A stretch of DNA of 64,000 nt from Algoriphagus sp. TR-M9 (GCF_027594545.1 NZ_CP115160.1:4646501-4710500); one strand, 5' to 3'. Positions 10,794 to 47,140 are shown, counted from the first letter of the stretch. Notes: generated from the sequence alone by a model not told the origin. Made by a program: numbers and translations.

Positions 10794-10916
10794 ATGAAAT
10801 CGAGCAAACATAGTCAAGGGAGCCCCGATATCCTGGCTAAAAAAGGAAAGGTTCTTTTGGATAGGGTTTTAGGTATGCGAGATTCCATGTGGCCAATAAA
10901 AATGAACAGCAATCAC
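10794..10916 (+). other. 123-bp in-frame insertion between porP and ompA, copy 1 only
   Basis: In copy 2 the porP stop is followed by ATT and then the ompA start ATGAAAAAGAC. In copy 1 a 123-bp segment sits between, with ATGAAA at 10794 and again at 10917, so the insert is bounded by a 6-bp direct repeat. Because 123 is 41 codons without a stop, translation from 10794 (M-K-S-S-K-H-S) would add 41 residues ahead of the signal peptide. Its origin is unknown. Confidence 0.85.
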
Positions 10917-13325
10917 ATGAAAAAGACACTAACACTACTCAGTATTACAGCAGCGATGGTCTTTGGATCACTGGGAACCGCCGAGGCACAGAAGAGCAAG
11001 CTCCGGTACGCCGACCAGCAGATGGAGCTGATGAACTACCAGCATGCGCTGGAAGTGTACGAAGAAGCCTACGCGAAGAAGCCCACGTACGGGACGTCAA
11101 AGAAGATCGCCGAGGCACAGGACATATTACGTGACTACGACAGTTCTTATGCCTGGTGGAAGACCACAGTAGGGTATGAAGAAGCCGACTACGGTGACTA
11201 TGCGCAATACCTCCGATCAGCCCAGCTGAGCGGGAATATGGAAGAGGCCGCTGGAATGCTTTCCGAGAAAGGGGTGGATGCAGACAGTGTTCCGGGAGTT
11301 CCGGAGCTGCTGACCGTGGCGAGCAAGCGAAAAGTGAAGCTGGAGCCCGCCGAAGGGCTGAACTCCGAAGGCTCGGACTTCGGCCTGTCCAAGGACGGGA
11401 AGGGGAACAGCTACTTTGTCTCCGACAGAGGGGGCAGCTACCCGAGTGAGATGCCCGGCTTACGGATAGACGGCCGGAACCAATACTTCAGCGAAGAGAA
11501 GAACGACTTCACCGACCGGGAATACTTCAGCGTGTACCGCAGGGACAGTACCGGCACCATCAGCGAAGTGGTTTCCAACGTACCGGACACGTACAATTTT
11601 TCCGACCCCAGCTACGACAAGGAGGAGGGCGTGCTGTTCTACTCGGTGACCAGGGGGATAAAGAAAGTAAAGAAAGAGAACCAGATCACCGTCCAGCCCG
11701 AGATCTATTACAGCAGGCTGAACCAGGACGGTGTGCTGGAAGGCTTTACGCCGGTACCGTTCAACGACTCGATCGGCTATGCGGTGATGAACCCCTTTGT
11801 GGACGGCGAGGCGCAACGGCTGTACTTCACCTCCGACATGCCCGGGGGCCAGGGGGGCTATGACCTGTACTATTCAGAATATGACGGAGAGATGAACTTC
11901 GGTCCCCCGGTTAACCTGGGCCCGGAGATCAATACCGAAGGCAATGAATCCCATGCCTTCCGGAGGGAGGACAAGTTTTACTTCAGCTCCACCGGCCACC
12001 AGGGAGCCGGAGGGATGGACGTGTTCCAGGCCGACTACACCCCGAGCCAGTTCAGCAATGTGCAGAACATGGGCATCCCGGTGAACTCCCTGGCCGATGA
12101 CTTTGCCTATAGGATCATCGAAGGGGAAGACGGCAAGACCGAGACCTACCTGTCCTCCAACCGGAAAGGCGGGATGGGGCTGGATGACATCTATACGATC
12201 CAGGACGTGTACAAGCAGTTTCTGGCGCGTGTGATCGACTGCGAAGGCGTGGTGATCACCGACAGCTACCTGGCGACCCTGAGGGACAAGACCCAGAACG
12301 GCAACGTAGAGACCCAAAGAAACGGCAAGGGAGAGCTGACGGCCGAACTGGAGCCGGAGAGTGACTTCGGTATAGTGATCAGCAAGCCGGGGTACTTCAG
12401 CATCAGCGACGAGAGCATCACGACCAAGGGCTTCGAAGGGGACACAGTGCGTAGAGAGTACACCCTGACACCTATCCCTTACCAGCTTCCGGTGTATGTG
12501 GACATCGTGTACTATGACCTGGACAAGTTTGTGATCCGCGAGGATGCGAAGCCAGCCCTGGACAAGCTGGGCGAGATCATGGGGGAATATCCGTTCCTGG
12601 ACCTGATCGTCGCCTCCCATACCGACTCCAGAGCGAGTGACGAATACAACATTACCCTGTCCAACAATAGGGCGAAAGCAGTGACCGAATACATGGCACA
12701 GCACAACATCTCCGCCGACCGCATCCGTCTGGAATGGTTCGGGGAGCAGGAACTGGTGAACGACTGCGGCAACGGCATTCCGTGTAGCGAAGATGCGCAC
12801 CAGCTGAACAGAAGATCTGAACTGACCCTGGAGGCCTTCCCAGATCCGAGCAAGCAGTATGAGATCCCTGAGAGCTTCCAGGACATGGACTTCTGTGATC
12901 CGGAGGCGATCTTTGAGGCGATCCAAAAAGAACTGGAGGCGATCCCAACGATCTACTTCGACTTTGACAAGAGCATGCTGCGGAGCGTGCACAAGAAGGA
13001 GCTGGAGCGCACGGCGATCATGCTGAAGAAGATGCCGAACCTGATGCTGTACATCGAGGGGCATACCGACCAGCGTGGATCCGAAGAGTACAACCAGCCG
13101 CTGTCCGAGCGCCGGGCCGAGGCCGTGAAGCGCTACCTGCTGGACAGAGGCGTGGAAGAGGGCCGGATGGAAGAGACCTGGTTTGGGGAGACCCGGCCGG
13201 TGAACGACTGCAATGAGCTGACCTGTACCGAGGCGATGCACCAGCTGAACCGAAGGACCGAACTGAGAGTAGGCAAATCCTCCTACACCTACTCAGGTAG
13301 AAAAAAGAAAGTTGATGTGTTGTAA
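10917..13325 (+). CDS. PorE-like TPR/propeller/double-OmpA outer-membrane protein, copy 1
   Basis: I place the start at 10917 because it gives the signal peptide MKKTLTLLSITAAMVFGS ending TAEAQ, the same start as copy 2; the frame is also open from 10782 because of a 123-bp in-frame insertion. The protein has 802 residues: TPR-like helices (about 22-105), a PD40/WD40-type propeller (about 150-435, with YFTSDMPGGQGGYDLYY), a carboxypeptidase-regulatory-like fold (about 437-520), then two OmpA C-terminal domains (about 525-635 and 677-795). Both OmpA domains keep the peptidoglycan-binding pattern (HTDSRASDEYN...NNRAKAV and HTDQRGSEEYN...ERRAEAV). The order resembles PorE of the type IX system, which has one OmpA domain. 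It probably anchors the adhesin-PorP complex to peptidoglycan. It differs from copy 2 by three residues that I found (E/Q, S/T, K/R). Confidence 0.9.
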   Translation: MKKTLTLLSITAAMVFGSLGTAEAQKSKLRYADQQMELMNYQHALEVYEEAYAKKPTYGTSKKIAEAQDILRDYDSSYAWWKTTVGYEEADYGDYAQYLRSAQLSGNMEEAAGMLSEKGVDADSVPGVPELLTVASKRKVKLEPAEGLNSEGSDFGLSKDGKGNSYFVSDRGGSYPSEMPGLRIDGRNQYFSEEKNDFTDREYFSVYRRDSTGTISEVVSNVPDTYNFSDPSYDKEEGVLFYSVTRGIKKVKKENQITVQPEIYYSRLNQDGVLEGFTPVPFNDSIGYAVMNPFVDGEAQRLYFTSDMPGGQGGYDLYYSEYDGEMNFGPPVNLGPEINTEGNESHAFRREDKFYFSSTGHQGAGGMDVFQADYTPSQFSNVQNMGIPVNSLADDFAYRIIEGEDGKTETYLSSNRKGGMGLDDIYTIQDVYKQFLARVIDCEGVVITDSYLATLRDKTQNGNVETQRNGKGELTAELEPESDFGIVISKPGYFSISDESITTKGFEGDTVRREYTLTPIPYQLPVYVDIVYYDLDKFVIREDAKPALDKLGEIMGEYPFLDLIVASHTDSRASDEYNITLSNNRAKAVTEYMAQHNISADRIRLEWFGEQELVNDCGNGIPCSEDAHQLNRRSELTLEAFPDPSKQYEIPESFQDMDFCDPEAIFEAIQKELEAIPTIYFDFDKSMLRSVHKKELERTAIMLKKMPNLMLYIEGHTDQRGSEEYNQPLSERRAEAVKRYLLDRGVEEGRMEETWFGETRPVNDCNELTCTEAMHQLNRRTELRVGKSSYTYSGRKKKVDVL

Positions 13326-13360
13326 ATAGGATTGATGTAAGTATTAGTTCTAATCCAAAA

Positions 13361-13389
13361 GAGGCTGCCTTTCGGTAGCCTCTTTTTTT
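13361..13389 (+). terminator. Rho-independent terminator of module 1
   Basis: A 9-bp stem GAGGCTGCC / GGTAGCCTC (one G-U pair) with loop TTTC is followed by seven T. It lies 36 bases after the ompA copy 1 stop. The same hairpin follows copy 2. Confidence 0.9.
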
Positions 13390-13390
13390 A

Positions 13391-40712
<27,322 letters not shown>

Positions 40713-40721
40713 CATTCACAA

Positions 40722-40755
40722 AAGGAAGGGGAATTAGAAGTAATTTCCTTTCCTT
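40722..40755 (+). promoter_or_regulatory. 15-bp hairpin between the large adhesin gene and porP copy 2
   Basis: Arms AAGGAAGGGGAATTA and TAATTTCCTTTCCTT pair over 15 positions (two G-U) with loop GAAG. No T-run follows, so it looks like a processing or mRNA-stability element or partial terminator rather than a full terminator. The equivalent 31-bp spacer in module 1 lacks it. Confidence 0.5.
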
Positions 40756-40781
40756 CTTTATAGCATTAAATCTCTATCGAT

Positions 40782-41759
40782 ATGAGAACGTTTTTCAGGA
40801 TTTTGAGTATTGCATTTTTGGTTTTGACCCTAATAGGTGTTGAAAAGTTAAGTGCCCAACAGCTTCCGCAGTTCAGTCAGTATATATTCAACGGATTGCA
40901 TGTAAACCCGGGCTATGCGGGCTACAAGGGAGAGCCGTATATCCAGAGCACGTACCGCAGCCAGTGGATCAATTTTCCTGGAGCACCTGAGACGTTCACG
41001 GTTACCGCGGACCTGGCAGCTAACGAGGGCACGATGGGTTTTGGGGTATCGTTTTTGAGCGACAACCTGGGTCCTGCGAAGACGACTGGAGGGCTTTTGA
41101 CGTACGCCTACCGTATCCAGACAGGGTCGAAGAGCTTTTTGGGTCTTGGAGTGAGTGCGGGATTCAGCCAGTACTCTATAGACGGGAGCATGCTGGATCC
41201 GAACGACTATCCGGACAGCGAGATTCCTGACGGGCGGATCAACCTGACGACTCCGAACCTGAACACAGGTCTGTTCTTCCACAACGACCGTTTCTATGCG
41301 GGTTTCAGTATGTACAACATGATCGGCAAGAAGTCCCTGGAGCGTGAGGATGTTGCGCTGGCCTACCACGATTTCCACTACTACCTGACAGCAGGTTACC
41401 TGTTTGACCTGGGCAAGGCAGTGAAGTTCAAGCCGAGCTTTTTGATCAAGGAAGTAAAAGGAGCGCCGACGAACTACGACCTGAACGCGATGTTCCTGTT
41501 CTACGAGCGGATCTGGGTTGGAGGCAGCTACCGCAGCAACCTGAAGCTGTGGAACGACAACCTGGAGGAGAACCTGAGCAAGCGGAACGCAGTGGCGGCG
41601 ATCGTGGAGATTTTCGCGACCGAGCGTCTGCGTATCGGCTATGCGTATGACCATAACCTGAACGTGCTGAGCAACTACCGTAACAACTCCCACGAGCTTT
41701 CAGTAGGTTACTATCTGATTCCTAGAAAAGCAGTAATGAAAAACCAAAGATGGTTCTGA
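40782..41759 (+). CDS. PorP/SprF-family type IX secretion outer-membrane protein, copy 2
   Basis: A 325-residue paralogue of the protein at 9817-10791, essentially identical after the signal peptide. The signal peptide itself (MRTFFRILSIAFLVLTLIG...SAQ) is unrelated in sequence to that of copy 1. DNA identity begins within two bases of the codon for the first mature glutamine. It follows the 8945-residue adhesin, its likely cargo, by 69 bases and is followed two bases after its stop by the ompA gene, so the three probably form one operon. The repeated near-identity of a barrel serving two different adhesins suggests that the barrel recognises the conserved C-terminal domain rather than the repeats (inference). 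Confidence 0.9.
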   Translation: MRTFFRILSIAFLVLTLIGVEKLSAQQLPQFSQYIFNGLHVNPGYAGYKGEPYIQSTYRSQWINFPGAPETFTVTADLAANEGTMGFGVSFLSDNLGPAKTTGGLLTYAYRIQTGSKSFLGLGVSAGFSQYSIDGSMLDPNDYPDSEIPDGRINLTTPNLNTGLFFHNDRFYAGFSMYNMIGKKSLEREDVALAYHDFHYYLTAGYLFDLGKAVKFKPSFLIKEVKGAPTNYDLNAMFLFYERIWVGGSYRSNLKLWNDNLEENLSKRNAVAAIVEIFATERLRIGYAYDHNLNVLSNYRNNSHELSVGYYLIPRKAVMKNQRWF

Positions 41760-41761
41760 TT

Positions 41762-44170
41762 ATGAAAAAGACACTAACACTACTCAGTATTACAGCAGCG
41801 ATGGTCTTTGGATCACTGGGAACCGCCGAGGCACAGAAGAGCAAGCTCCGGTACGCCGACCAGCAGATGGAGCTGATGAACTACCAGCATGCGCTGGAAG
41901 TGTACGAAGAAGCCTACGCGAAGAAGCCCACGTACGGGACGTCAAAGAAGATCGCCGAGGCACAGGACATATTACGTGACTACGACAGTTCTTATGCCTG
42001 GTGGAAGACCACAGTAGGGTATGAAGAAGCCGACTACGGTGACTATGCGCAATACCTCCGATCAGCCCAGCTGAGCGGGAATATGGAAGAGGCCGCTGGA
42101 ATGCTTTCCGAGAAAGGAGTGGATGCAGACAGTGTTCCGGGAGTTCCGGAGCTGCTGACCGTGGCGAGTAAGCGAAAAGTGAAGCTGGAGCCCGCCGAAG
42201 GGCTGAACTCCGAAGGCTCGGACTTCGGGCTGTCCAAGGACGGCAAGGGGAACAGCTACTTTGTCTCCGACAGAGGGGGCAGCTACCCGAGTGAGATGCC
42301 CGGCCTGCGGATAGACGGCCGGAACCAATACTTCAGCGAAGAGAAGAACGACTTCACCGACCGGGAATACTTCAGCGTGTACCGCAGGGACAGTACCGGC
42401 ACCATCAGCGAAGTGGTTTCCAACGTACCGGACACGTACAATTTTTCCGACCCCAGCTACGACAAGGAGCAGGGCGTGCTGTTCTACTCGGTGACCAGGG
42501 GGATAAAGAAAGTAAAGAAAGAGAACCAGATCACCGTCCAGCCCGAGATCTATTACAGCAGGCTGAACCAGGACGGTGTGCTGGAAGGCTTTACGCCGGT
42601 ACCGTTCAACGACTCGATCGGCTATGCGGTGATGAACCCCTTTGTGGACGGCGAGGCGCAACGGCTGTACTTCACCTCCGACATGCCCGGGGGCCAGGGG
42701 GGCTATGACCTGTACTATTCAGAATATGACGGAGAGATGAACTTCGGTCCCCCTGTTAACCTGGGCCCGGAGATCAATACCGAAGGCAATGAATCCCATG
42801 CCTTCCGGAGGGAGGACAAGTTTTACTTCAGCTCCACCGGCCACCAGGGAGCCGGAGGGATGGACGTGTTCCAGGCCGACTACACCCCGAGCCAGTTCAG
42901 CAATGTGCAGAACATGGGCATCCCGGTGAACTCCCTGGCCGATGACTTTGCCTATAGGATCATCGAAGGGGAAGACGGCAAGACCGAGACCTACCTGTCC
43001 TCCAACCGGAAAGGGGGAATGGGGCTGGATGACATCTATACGATCCAGGACGTGTACAAGCAGTTTCTGGCGCGTGTGATCGACTGCGAAGGCGTGGTGA
43101 TCACCGACAGCTACCTGGCGACCCTGAGGGACAAGACCCAGAACGGCAACGTAGAGACCCAAAGAAACGGCAAGGGAGAGCTGACGGCCGAACTGGAGCC
43201 GGAGAGTGACTTCGGTATAGTGATCAGCAAGCCGGGGTACTTCAGCATCAGCGACGAGAGCATCACGACCAAGGGCTTCGAAGGGGACACAGTGCGTAGA
43301 GAGTACACCCTGACACCTATCCCTTACCAGCTTCCGGTGTATGTGGACATCGTGTACTATGACCTGGACAAGTTTGTGATCCGCGAGGATGCGAAGCCAG
43401 CCCTGGACAAGCTGGGCGAGATCATGGGGGAATATCCGTTCCTGGACCTGATCGTCGCCTCCCATACCGACTCCAGAGCGAGTGACGAATACAACATTAC
43501 CCTGTCCAACAATAGGGCGAAAGCAGTGACCGAATACATGGCACAGCACAACATCACCGCCGACCGTATCCGTCTGGAATGGTTCGGGGAGCAGGAACTG
43601 GTGAACGACTGCGGCAACGGCATTCCGTGCAGCGAAGATGCGCACCAGCTGAACAGAAGATCTGAACTGACCCTGGAGGCCTTCCCGGACCCGAGCAGGC
43701 AGTATGAGATCCCTGAGAGCTTCCAGGACATGGACTTCTGTGATCCGGAGGCGATCTTTGAGGCGATCCAAAAAGAACTGGAGGCGATCCCAACGATCTA
43801 CTTCGACTTTGACAAGAGCATGCTGCGGAGCGTGCACAAGAAGGAGCTGGAGCGCACAGCGATCATGCTGAAGAAGATGCCGAACCTGATGCTGTACATC
43901 GAGGGGCATACCGACCAGCGTGGATCCGAAGAGTACAACCAGCCGCTGTCCGAGCGCCGGGCCGAGGCCGTGAAGCGCTATCTGCTGGACAGAGGCGTGG
44001 AAGAGGGCCGGATGGAAGAGACCTGGTTTGGGGAGACCCGGCCGGTGAACGACTGCAATGAGCTGACCTGTACCGAGGCGATGCACCAGCTGAACCGAAG
44101 GACCGAACTGAGAGTAGGCAAATCCTCCTACACCTACTCAGGTAGAAAAAAGAAAGTTGATGTGTTGTAA
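41762..44170 (+). CDS. PorE-like TPR/propeller/double-OmpA outer-membrane protein, copy 2
   Basis: An 802-residue protein with the same layout as copy 1: signal peptide, TPR-like helices, PD40-type propeller, regulatory-like fold and two OmpA C-terminal domains. The start at 41762 is preferred over an in-frame ATG at 41750 because it begins the signal peptide directly and avoids overlap with porP, whose stop ends at 41759. The two-base gap suggests translational coupling with porP, which copy 1 has lost through its insertion. The likely role is to link the outer-membrane export or anchoring complex to peptidoglycan. Confidence 0.9.
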   Translation: MKKTLTLLSITAAMVFGSLGTAEAQKSKLRYADQQMELMNYQHALEVYEEAYAKKPTYGTSKKIAEAQDILRDYDSSYAWWKTTVGYEEADYGDYAQYLRSAQLSGNMEEAAGMLSEKGVDADSVPGVPELLTVASKRKVKLEPAEGLNSEGSDFGLSKDGKGNSYFVSDRGGSYPSEMPGLRIDGRNQYFSEEKNDFTDREYFSVYRRDSTGTISEVVSNVPDTYNFSDPSYDKEQGVLFYSVTRGIKKVKKENQITVQPEIYYSRLNQDGVLEGFTPVPFNDSIGYAVMNPFVDGEAQRLYFTSDMPGGQGGYDLYYSEYDGEMNFGPPVNLGPEINTEGNESHAFRREDKFYFSSTGHQGAGGMDVFQADYTPSQFSNVQNMGIPVNSLADDFAYRIIEGEDGKTETYLSSNRKGGMGLDDIYTIQDVYKQFLARVIDCEGVVITDSYLATLRDKTQNGNVETQRNGKGELTAELEPESDFGIVISKPGYFSISDESITTKGFEGDTVRREYTLTPIPYQLPVYVDIVYYDLDKFVIREDAKPALDKLGEIMGEYPFLDLIVASHTDSRASDEYNITLSNNRAKAVTEYMAQHNITADRIRLEWFGEQELVNDCGNGIPCSEDAHQLNRRSELTLEAFPDPSRQYEIPESFQDMDFCDPEAIFEAIQKELEAIPTIYFDFDKSMLRSVHKKELERTAIMLKKMPNLMLYIEGHTDQRGSEEYNQPLSERRAEAVKRYLLDRGVEEGRMEETWFGETRPVNDCNELTCTEAMHQLNRRTELRVGKSSYTYSGRKKKVDVL

Positions 44171-44205
44171 ATAGGATTGATGTAAGTATTAGTTCTAATC
44201 CAAAA

Positions 44206-44234
44206 GAGGCTGCCTTTCGGTAGCCTCTTTTTTT
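44206..44234. terminator. Bidirectional terminator between module 2 and the MbnP-like operon
   Basis: The same GAGGCTGCC / GGTAGCCTC hairpin as at 13361, with eight T on the + strand and four A just before the stem (four T on the - strand). It lies between two converging genes and can serve both. Confidence 0.85.
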
Positions 44235-44237
44235 ACT

Positions 44238-45293
44238 CTACCACTTAAAATTTCTTATAATTCCCACACTTACTCTGCTCGAGTGCAAGATCTGATTACC
44301 ATTCAGATTTTGGGAAATGGGATGCTGATAAACCAAGTTAAGTGTGGTTTGAGTCACATTTAGATCCAATCCGATTTGCGCAAAAGTGACTTTGCCCCCA
44401 GTTAGATCTTGTTCCAACCCTTCCCACAAGTCCTTTTGCGAAGCTTCATAATAAAGCCCGGCATTTGGTGCCAAAAGCACTTTTTCACTCGCCTGAAACT
44501 GATGGAAGTAAATCCCATAAATATTGAAGCTGTTGCCAGCTTGATAATCCTGCGCTCCCTCGGTGCTCCACTGGTAACTAGCACCGGCATTTATACCTTG
44601 ATTGTTCAAAAACCACTGGTAATTTAACCTGGGAATAAAAGCGAAAGCCTTTTTTCCTGGCTGGATAATAGGATCAAAATAGTCTCGATTTTCATTGTCA
44701 GATTTTACGAGCGCCTGACCAGTCGGTAAATTCATTGCAAATCCAGGACGTATGGTGTGTCGGGATTTTTTGTTATAAATCAGCCAAATGTAATCTCCTG
44801 CCAAAGTCAGATCACCCCAGCCCTGAACAAATAGCGTAGTATCCCGGCTTGGATTGGGTAGATCCAGGTATTCTTCATAATAGACCTTATTGAACTCGTA
44901 AGGCAGCACGGCGGTAAAGTTCCACTTATTTTTGACCGTAAAATTACCCCGTACTTCCAGGGTCTGATAAGTTTCAAAATCTGCCTTGGATTTCCTCACA
45001 TAGAGGTTGTTTCCTTCGGGTTCATGCATCACGATGGGGTACCTTCCAGGTACCAAATTGGTGGAAAGTTGCTGGGGATAAGTGAGGATGGATTGGGTGG
45101 TAGGAGATACAGATGCATAACTTTTATAATCCTTAAACCCTCGAAACCTATAGAAAAGCCCCAGATAGCTTTTGTTTTGGAGCAGGCTGTATTCGAAGAA
45201 ATTGCAACTGTCACAAGCATAGCTTTTTTGAGTCCCTAGCAAGGAAAAACTCATCAGACTAAGTAGGACTATTTTTCTGTAAATAGAGTTCAT
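44238..45293 (-). CDS. Outer-membrane beta-barrel protein with N-terminal CDSC motif
   Basis: A 351-residue protein with a signal peptide (MNSIYRKIVLLSLMSFSLLG) and a mature N-terminus beginning near ACDSCNFFEY, then amphipathic beta strands and an aromatic C-terminal end (IIRNFKW), as in outer-membrane barrels. Its start overlaps the stop of the upstream di-heme gene (TAATG), so the two are translationally coupled. Similar CDxCG-type barrels are often seen beside MbnP/MauG or copper genes in Bacteroidota, from memory. A role in moving or sensing a metal or small molecule across the outer membrane is an inference. Confidence 0.7.
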   Translation of the reverse strand: MNSIYRKIVLLSLMSFSLLGTQKSYACDSCNFFEYSLLQNKSYLGLFYRFRGFKDYKSYASVSPTTQSILTYPQQLSTNLVPGRYPIVMHEPEGNNLYVRKSKADFETYQTLEVRGNFTVKNKWNFTAVLPYEFNKVYYEEYLDLPNPSRDTTLFVQGWGDLTLAGDYIWLIYNKKSRHTIRPGFAMNLPTGQALVKSDNENRDYFDPIIQPGKKAFAFIPRLNYQWFLNNQGINAGASYQWSTEGAQDYQAGNSFNIYGIYFHQFQASEKVLLAPNAGLYYEASQKDLWEGLEQDLTGGKVTFAQIGLDLNVTQTTLNLVYQHPISQNLNGNQILHSSRVSVGIIRNFKW

Positions 45294-46351
45294 TAGTTGG
45301 TTTTTTGATGTTTTTGTAGAAAAACCGAATCTGTCAAAGTGCGCAGAAAGGCTTTGAGGGCTTCTTTTTCTGAGGTATTAAGTGCTATTCCCTCTGATAG
45401 TTCAGGAGCCAAGGTTTCATTGATCTGTATGCCATTTTGGTAATGATTCAGGACTTCGTCCAAAGTCTCAAATCTGCCATCATGCATGTAGGGCGCCGTA
45501 AGGCTAATGTTTCTGAGGGTTGGAGTTTTGTAAGCTCCGAGGTCTTTAGGATTTGAGCTGATTCTATACCTGCCCAAAAAGAGCCCTTCCAATTCTGGGG
45601 GATCAGGATATGCTTTGTCCAGTCCATTATTGTGAAAGCTTCTGTCTGTGAAAAGACCCTCTTGGTGACAGCTGGAGCAATTTTTTTGATAAAGCTGGTA
45701 GCCTTTTAATTCCAAGTCACTTAAAACTTCCTCACTTCTCTTCCAGCGATCATATTTGGAGTCTTGGGAAATCAAACTGCGTACATATTGACTGATCGCC
45801 CGTGAAACCTGGGCACTTTGGATTTCCTCTTCTCCAAAGACTAAATTGAAGTGCTTCTTGTATTCAGGATCACTTTCCAGATAGGCAACTAGCTCATTTA
45901 AATCCGCTCCCATTTCATCTGGATGTGTCAAAGGTCCAAAGTTCAAAGACTCCAGGTCATGTGCACCTCCGTCCCAGAAAAGCCCTTCACTTTGCCAGGG
46001 CAAATTGAAAATAGGGGGAGAAGTTCGGTGCAATTCCTTTCCCGAAACTCCGTGCTTGGCCAATGCCAGCCCATCAGTAAATGCCAAAGCAGGACTATGA
46101 CAAGTAGCGCAGGACACCCGACTATTTGCAGATAGCTTGGGGTCGAAGAATAGTTTTCTACCCAAAGCAACACCTTCTTCAGAAATCATATTCCGGTCTG
46201 GCTGTGGAAATCCAGCGACCCGAAGCGTGGGAGAAACTGCAGGAATATAATAATGGATCTCAGGGTCTAAAATCATAGGTTCTTCATCAGAAGAGCAAGC
46301 CCAGATTAAAGTGAATCCAATAATGAGTAAGAGTTTAGAGAGCTTTTCCAT
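45293..46351 (-). CDS. Di-heme cytochrome c peroxidase/MauG-family lipoprotein (second copy in operon)
   Basis: A 352-residue protein with a lipoprotein signal (LIWAC, Cys19) and two c-type heme sites, CATCH (81-85) and CSSCH (225-229). It also has the conserved tryptophan region LFWDGGAHDLESL between the hemes and PYMHDGRF near residue 289. The family reduces peroxide or oxidises a partner protein through a high-valent di-heme state. MbnH, a member, converts a tryptophan of its partner MbnP to kynurenine. The neighbouring MbnP-like gene makes that kind of partnership plausible here. Translation starts only two bases after a strong hairpin with a T-run (46354-46381), so its expression may be set separately from the upstream genes. 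Confidence 0.85.
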   Translation of the reverse strand: MEKLSKLLLIIGFTLIWACSSDEEPMILDPEIHYYIPAVSPTLRVAGFPQPDRNMISEEGVALGRKLFFDPKLSANSRVSCATCHSPALAFTDGLALAKHGVSGKELHRTSPPIFNLPWQSEGLFWDGGAHDLESLNFGPLTHPDEMGADLNELVAYLESDPEYKKHFNLVFGEEEIQSAQVSRAISQYVRSLISQDSKYDRWKRSEEVLSDLELKGYQLYQKNCSSCHQEGLFTDRSFHNNGLDKAYPDPPELEGLFLGRYRISSNPKDLGAYKTPTLRNISLTAPYMHDGRFETLDEVLNHYQNGIQINETLAPELSEGIALNTSEKEALKAFLRTLTDSVFLQKHQKTN

Positions 46352-46353
46352 AG

Positions 46354-46381
46354 AAAAACCCGGGGACCAAAGTCCCCAGGG
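46354..46381 (-). terminator. Terminator-like hairpin immediately before the second di-heme gene
   Basis: On the - strand a 9-bp stem (CCC and GGGGAC paired with GTCCCC and GGG, one bulged base, loop of four) is followed by five T. The T-run ends two bases before the ATG at 46351. It can work as an attenuator or partial terminator, or as an mRNA element that covers the ribosome site. Confidence 0.6.
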
Positions 46382-46393
46382 CTTCGCTTTTGA

Positions 46394-47116
46394 TTATTTT
46401 ATGCTGATAAAACCTTCGGAATAGTTGTCCGCTACTTTGCCTGCCAGCTCACCAAACATGATCGTGGTGCTTTCTAACTCGCTCACCTCAAGCGTGTTTG
46501 GGTCTAAGAATAGCTCGTCAAGATTGGAATTTAGGGTCAAAGTAGTGGCTTTGCCTGCTCTTACTCCTGAAAGCGGTTGTGTGATGGTTTTGTAGTTGGG
46601 ATTGGTCCCAATATGCATGACCAGACCTTGTCTTTCGTTGGTTTTGCTGTTAGTGAACTCACCCTCTAATACCAGGAATTTGTAGCCTGTGTTCCAGTTC
46701 CAGGCCATGTCAGAGTTAGGGTCCAGATCTCCAGTCTGATCTGTTTTGCCATTGGCAATTTCATCCACACCTATAGAAAATACCAGTTGGTCATAATCTG
46801 ATGAGGGCACCATTCCCAGGTCAATGCTTTTGTTTCCATCCTCCGAAATCAGGTGGTAACTTTCAGGTTCCACATAAGTTTCACCGGAAACCGAGTTTCT
46901 CAACTCCACATTAGAGATGTAATATTTAAATTTCTTAGGCGTGAAATCTTCTCCGGATGGCAGCGTGAATGATTTTCCGTTCAGCTCCAAAGCTTGGCCA
47001 GCTAGCACATGCTCCAGTTCTATATTCAGGGCCATAGTGGCTGGGGTTTCCTCGTCTTGGCAGGAGGAGAAAATCAATAATGAACCAAATAGTGCTGTAT
47101 AAATTAGATTTTTCAT
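46394..47116 (-). CDS. MbnP-like lipoprotein
   Basis: A 240-residue lipoprotein (signal ending FSSC, Cys19) that fits the MbnP family, named for a protein of methanobactin clusters. The family hallmark is the WxW region, here DMAWNWNTGYKF with Trp139 and Trp141, plus KFKYYISNVELR near residue 62. In characterised MbnH/MbnP pairs a tryptophan is oxidised to kynurenine and MbnP binds copper. Here the gene sits between two di-heme enzyme genes, 24 bases after one and 42 before the other. Copper binding is an inference from the family. Confidence 0.75.
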   Translation of the reverse strand: MKNLIYTALFGSLLIFSSCQDEETPATMALNIELEHVLAGQALELNGKSFTLPSGEDFTPKKFKYYISNVELRNSVSGETYVEPESYHLISEDGNKSIDLGMVPSSDYDQLVFSIGVDEIANGKTDQTGDLDPNSDMAWNWNTGYKFLVLEGEFTNSKTNERQGLVMHIGTNPNYKTITQPLSGVRAGKATTLTLNSNLDELFLDPNTLEVSELESTTIMFGELAGKVADNYSEGFISIK

Positions 47117-47140
47117 TTGTTTAAAGTTTGTAATTCAGAC

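Larger units (their letters stand above)
9889..13390 (+). repeat. Duplicated porP-ompA cassette, copy 1
   Basis: From CAACAGCTTCC at 9889 to the end of the terminator T-run at 13390 the sequence matches 40857-44235 almost base for base, apart from the 123-bp insertion and about twenty scattered substitutions that I noticed. Identity stops abruptly at both ends. Confidence 0.93.
40857..44235 (+). repeat. Duplicated porP-ompA cassette, copy 2
   Basis: This 3379-bp block is the counterpart of 9889-13390 and lacks the 123-bp insertion. It starts at the mature part of porP and ends with the shared terminator. Confidence 0.93.

Noticed and set aside
10782..10916. A 45-residue N-terminal extension of OmpA copy 1.
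   Set aside because: It would overlap porP and bury the signal peptide; copy 2 shows the authentic start.
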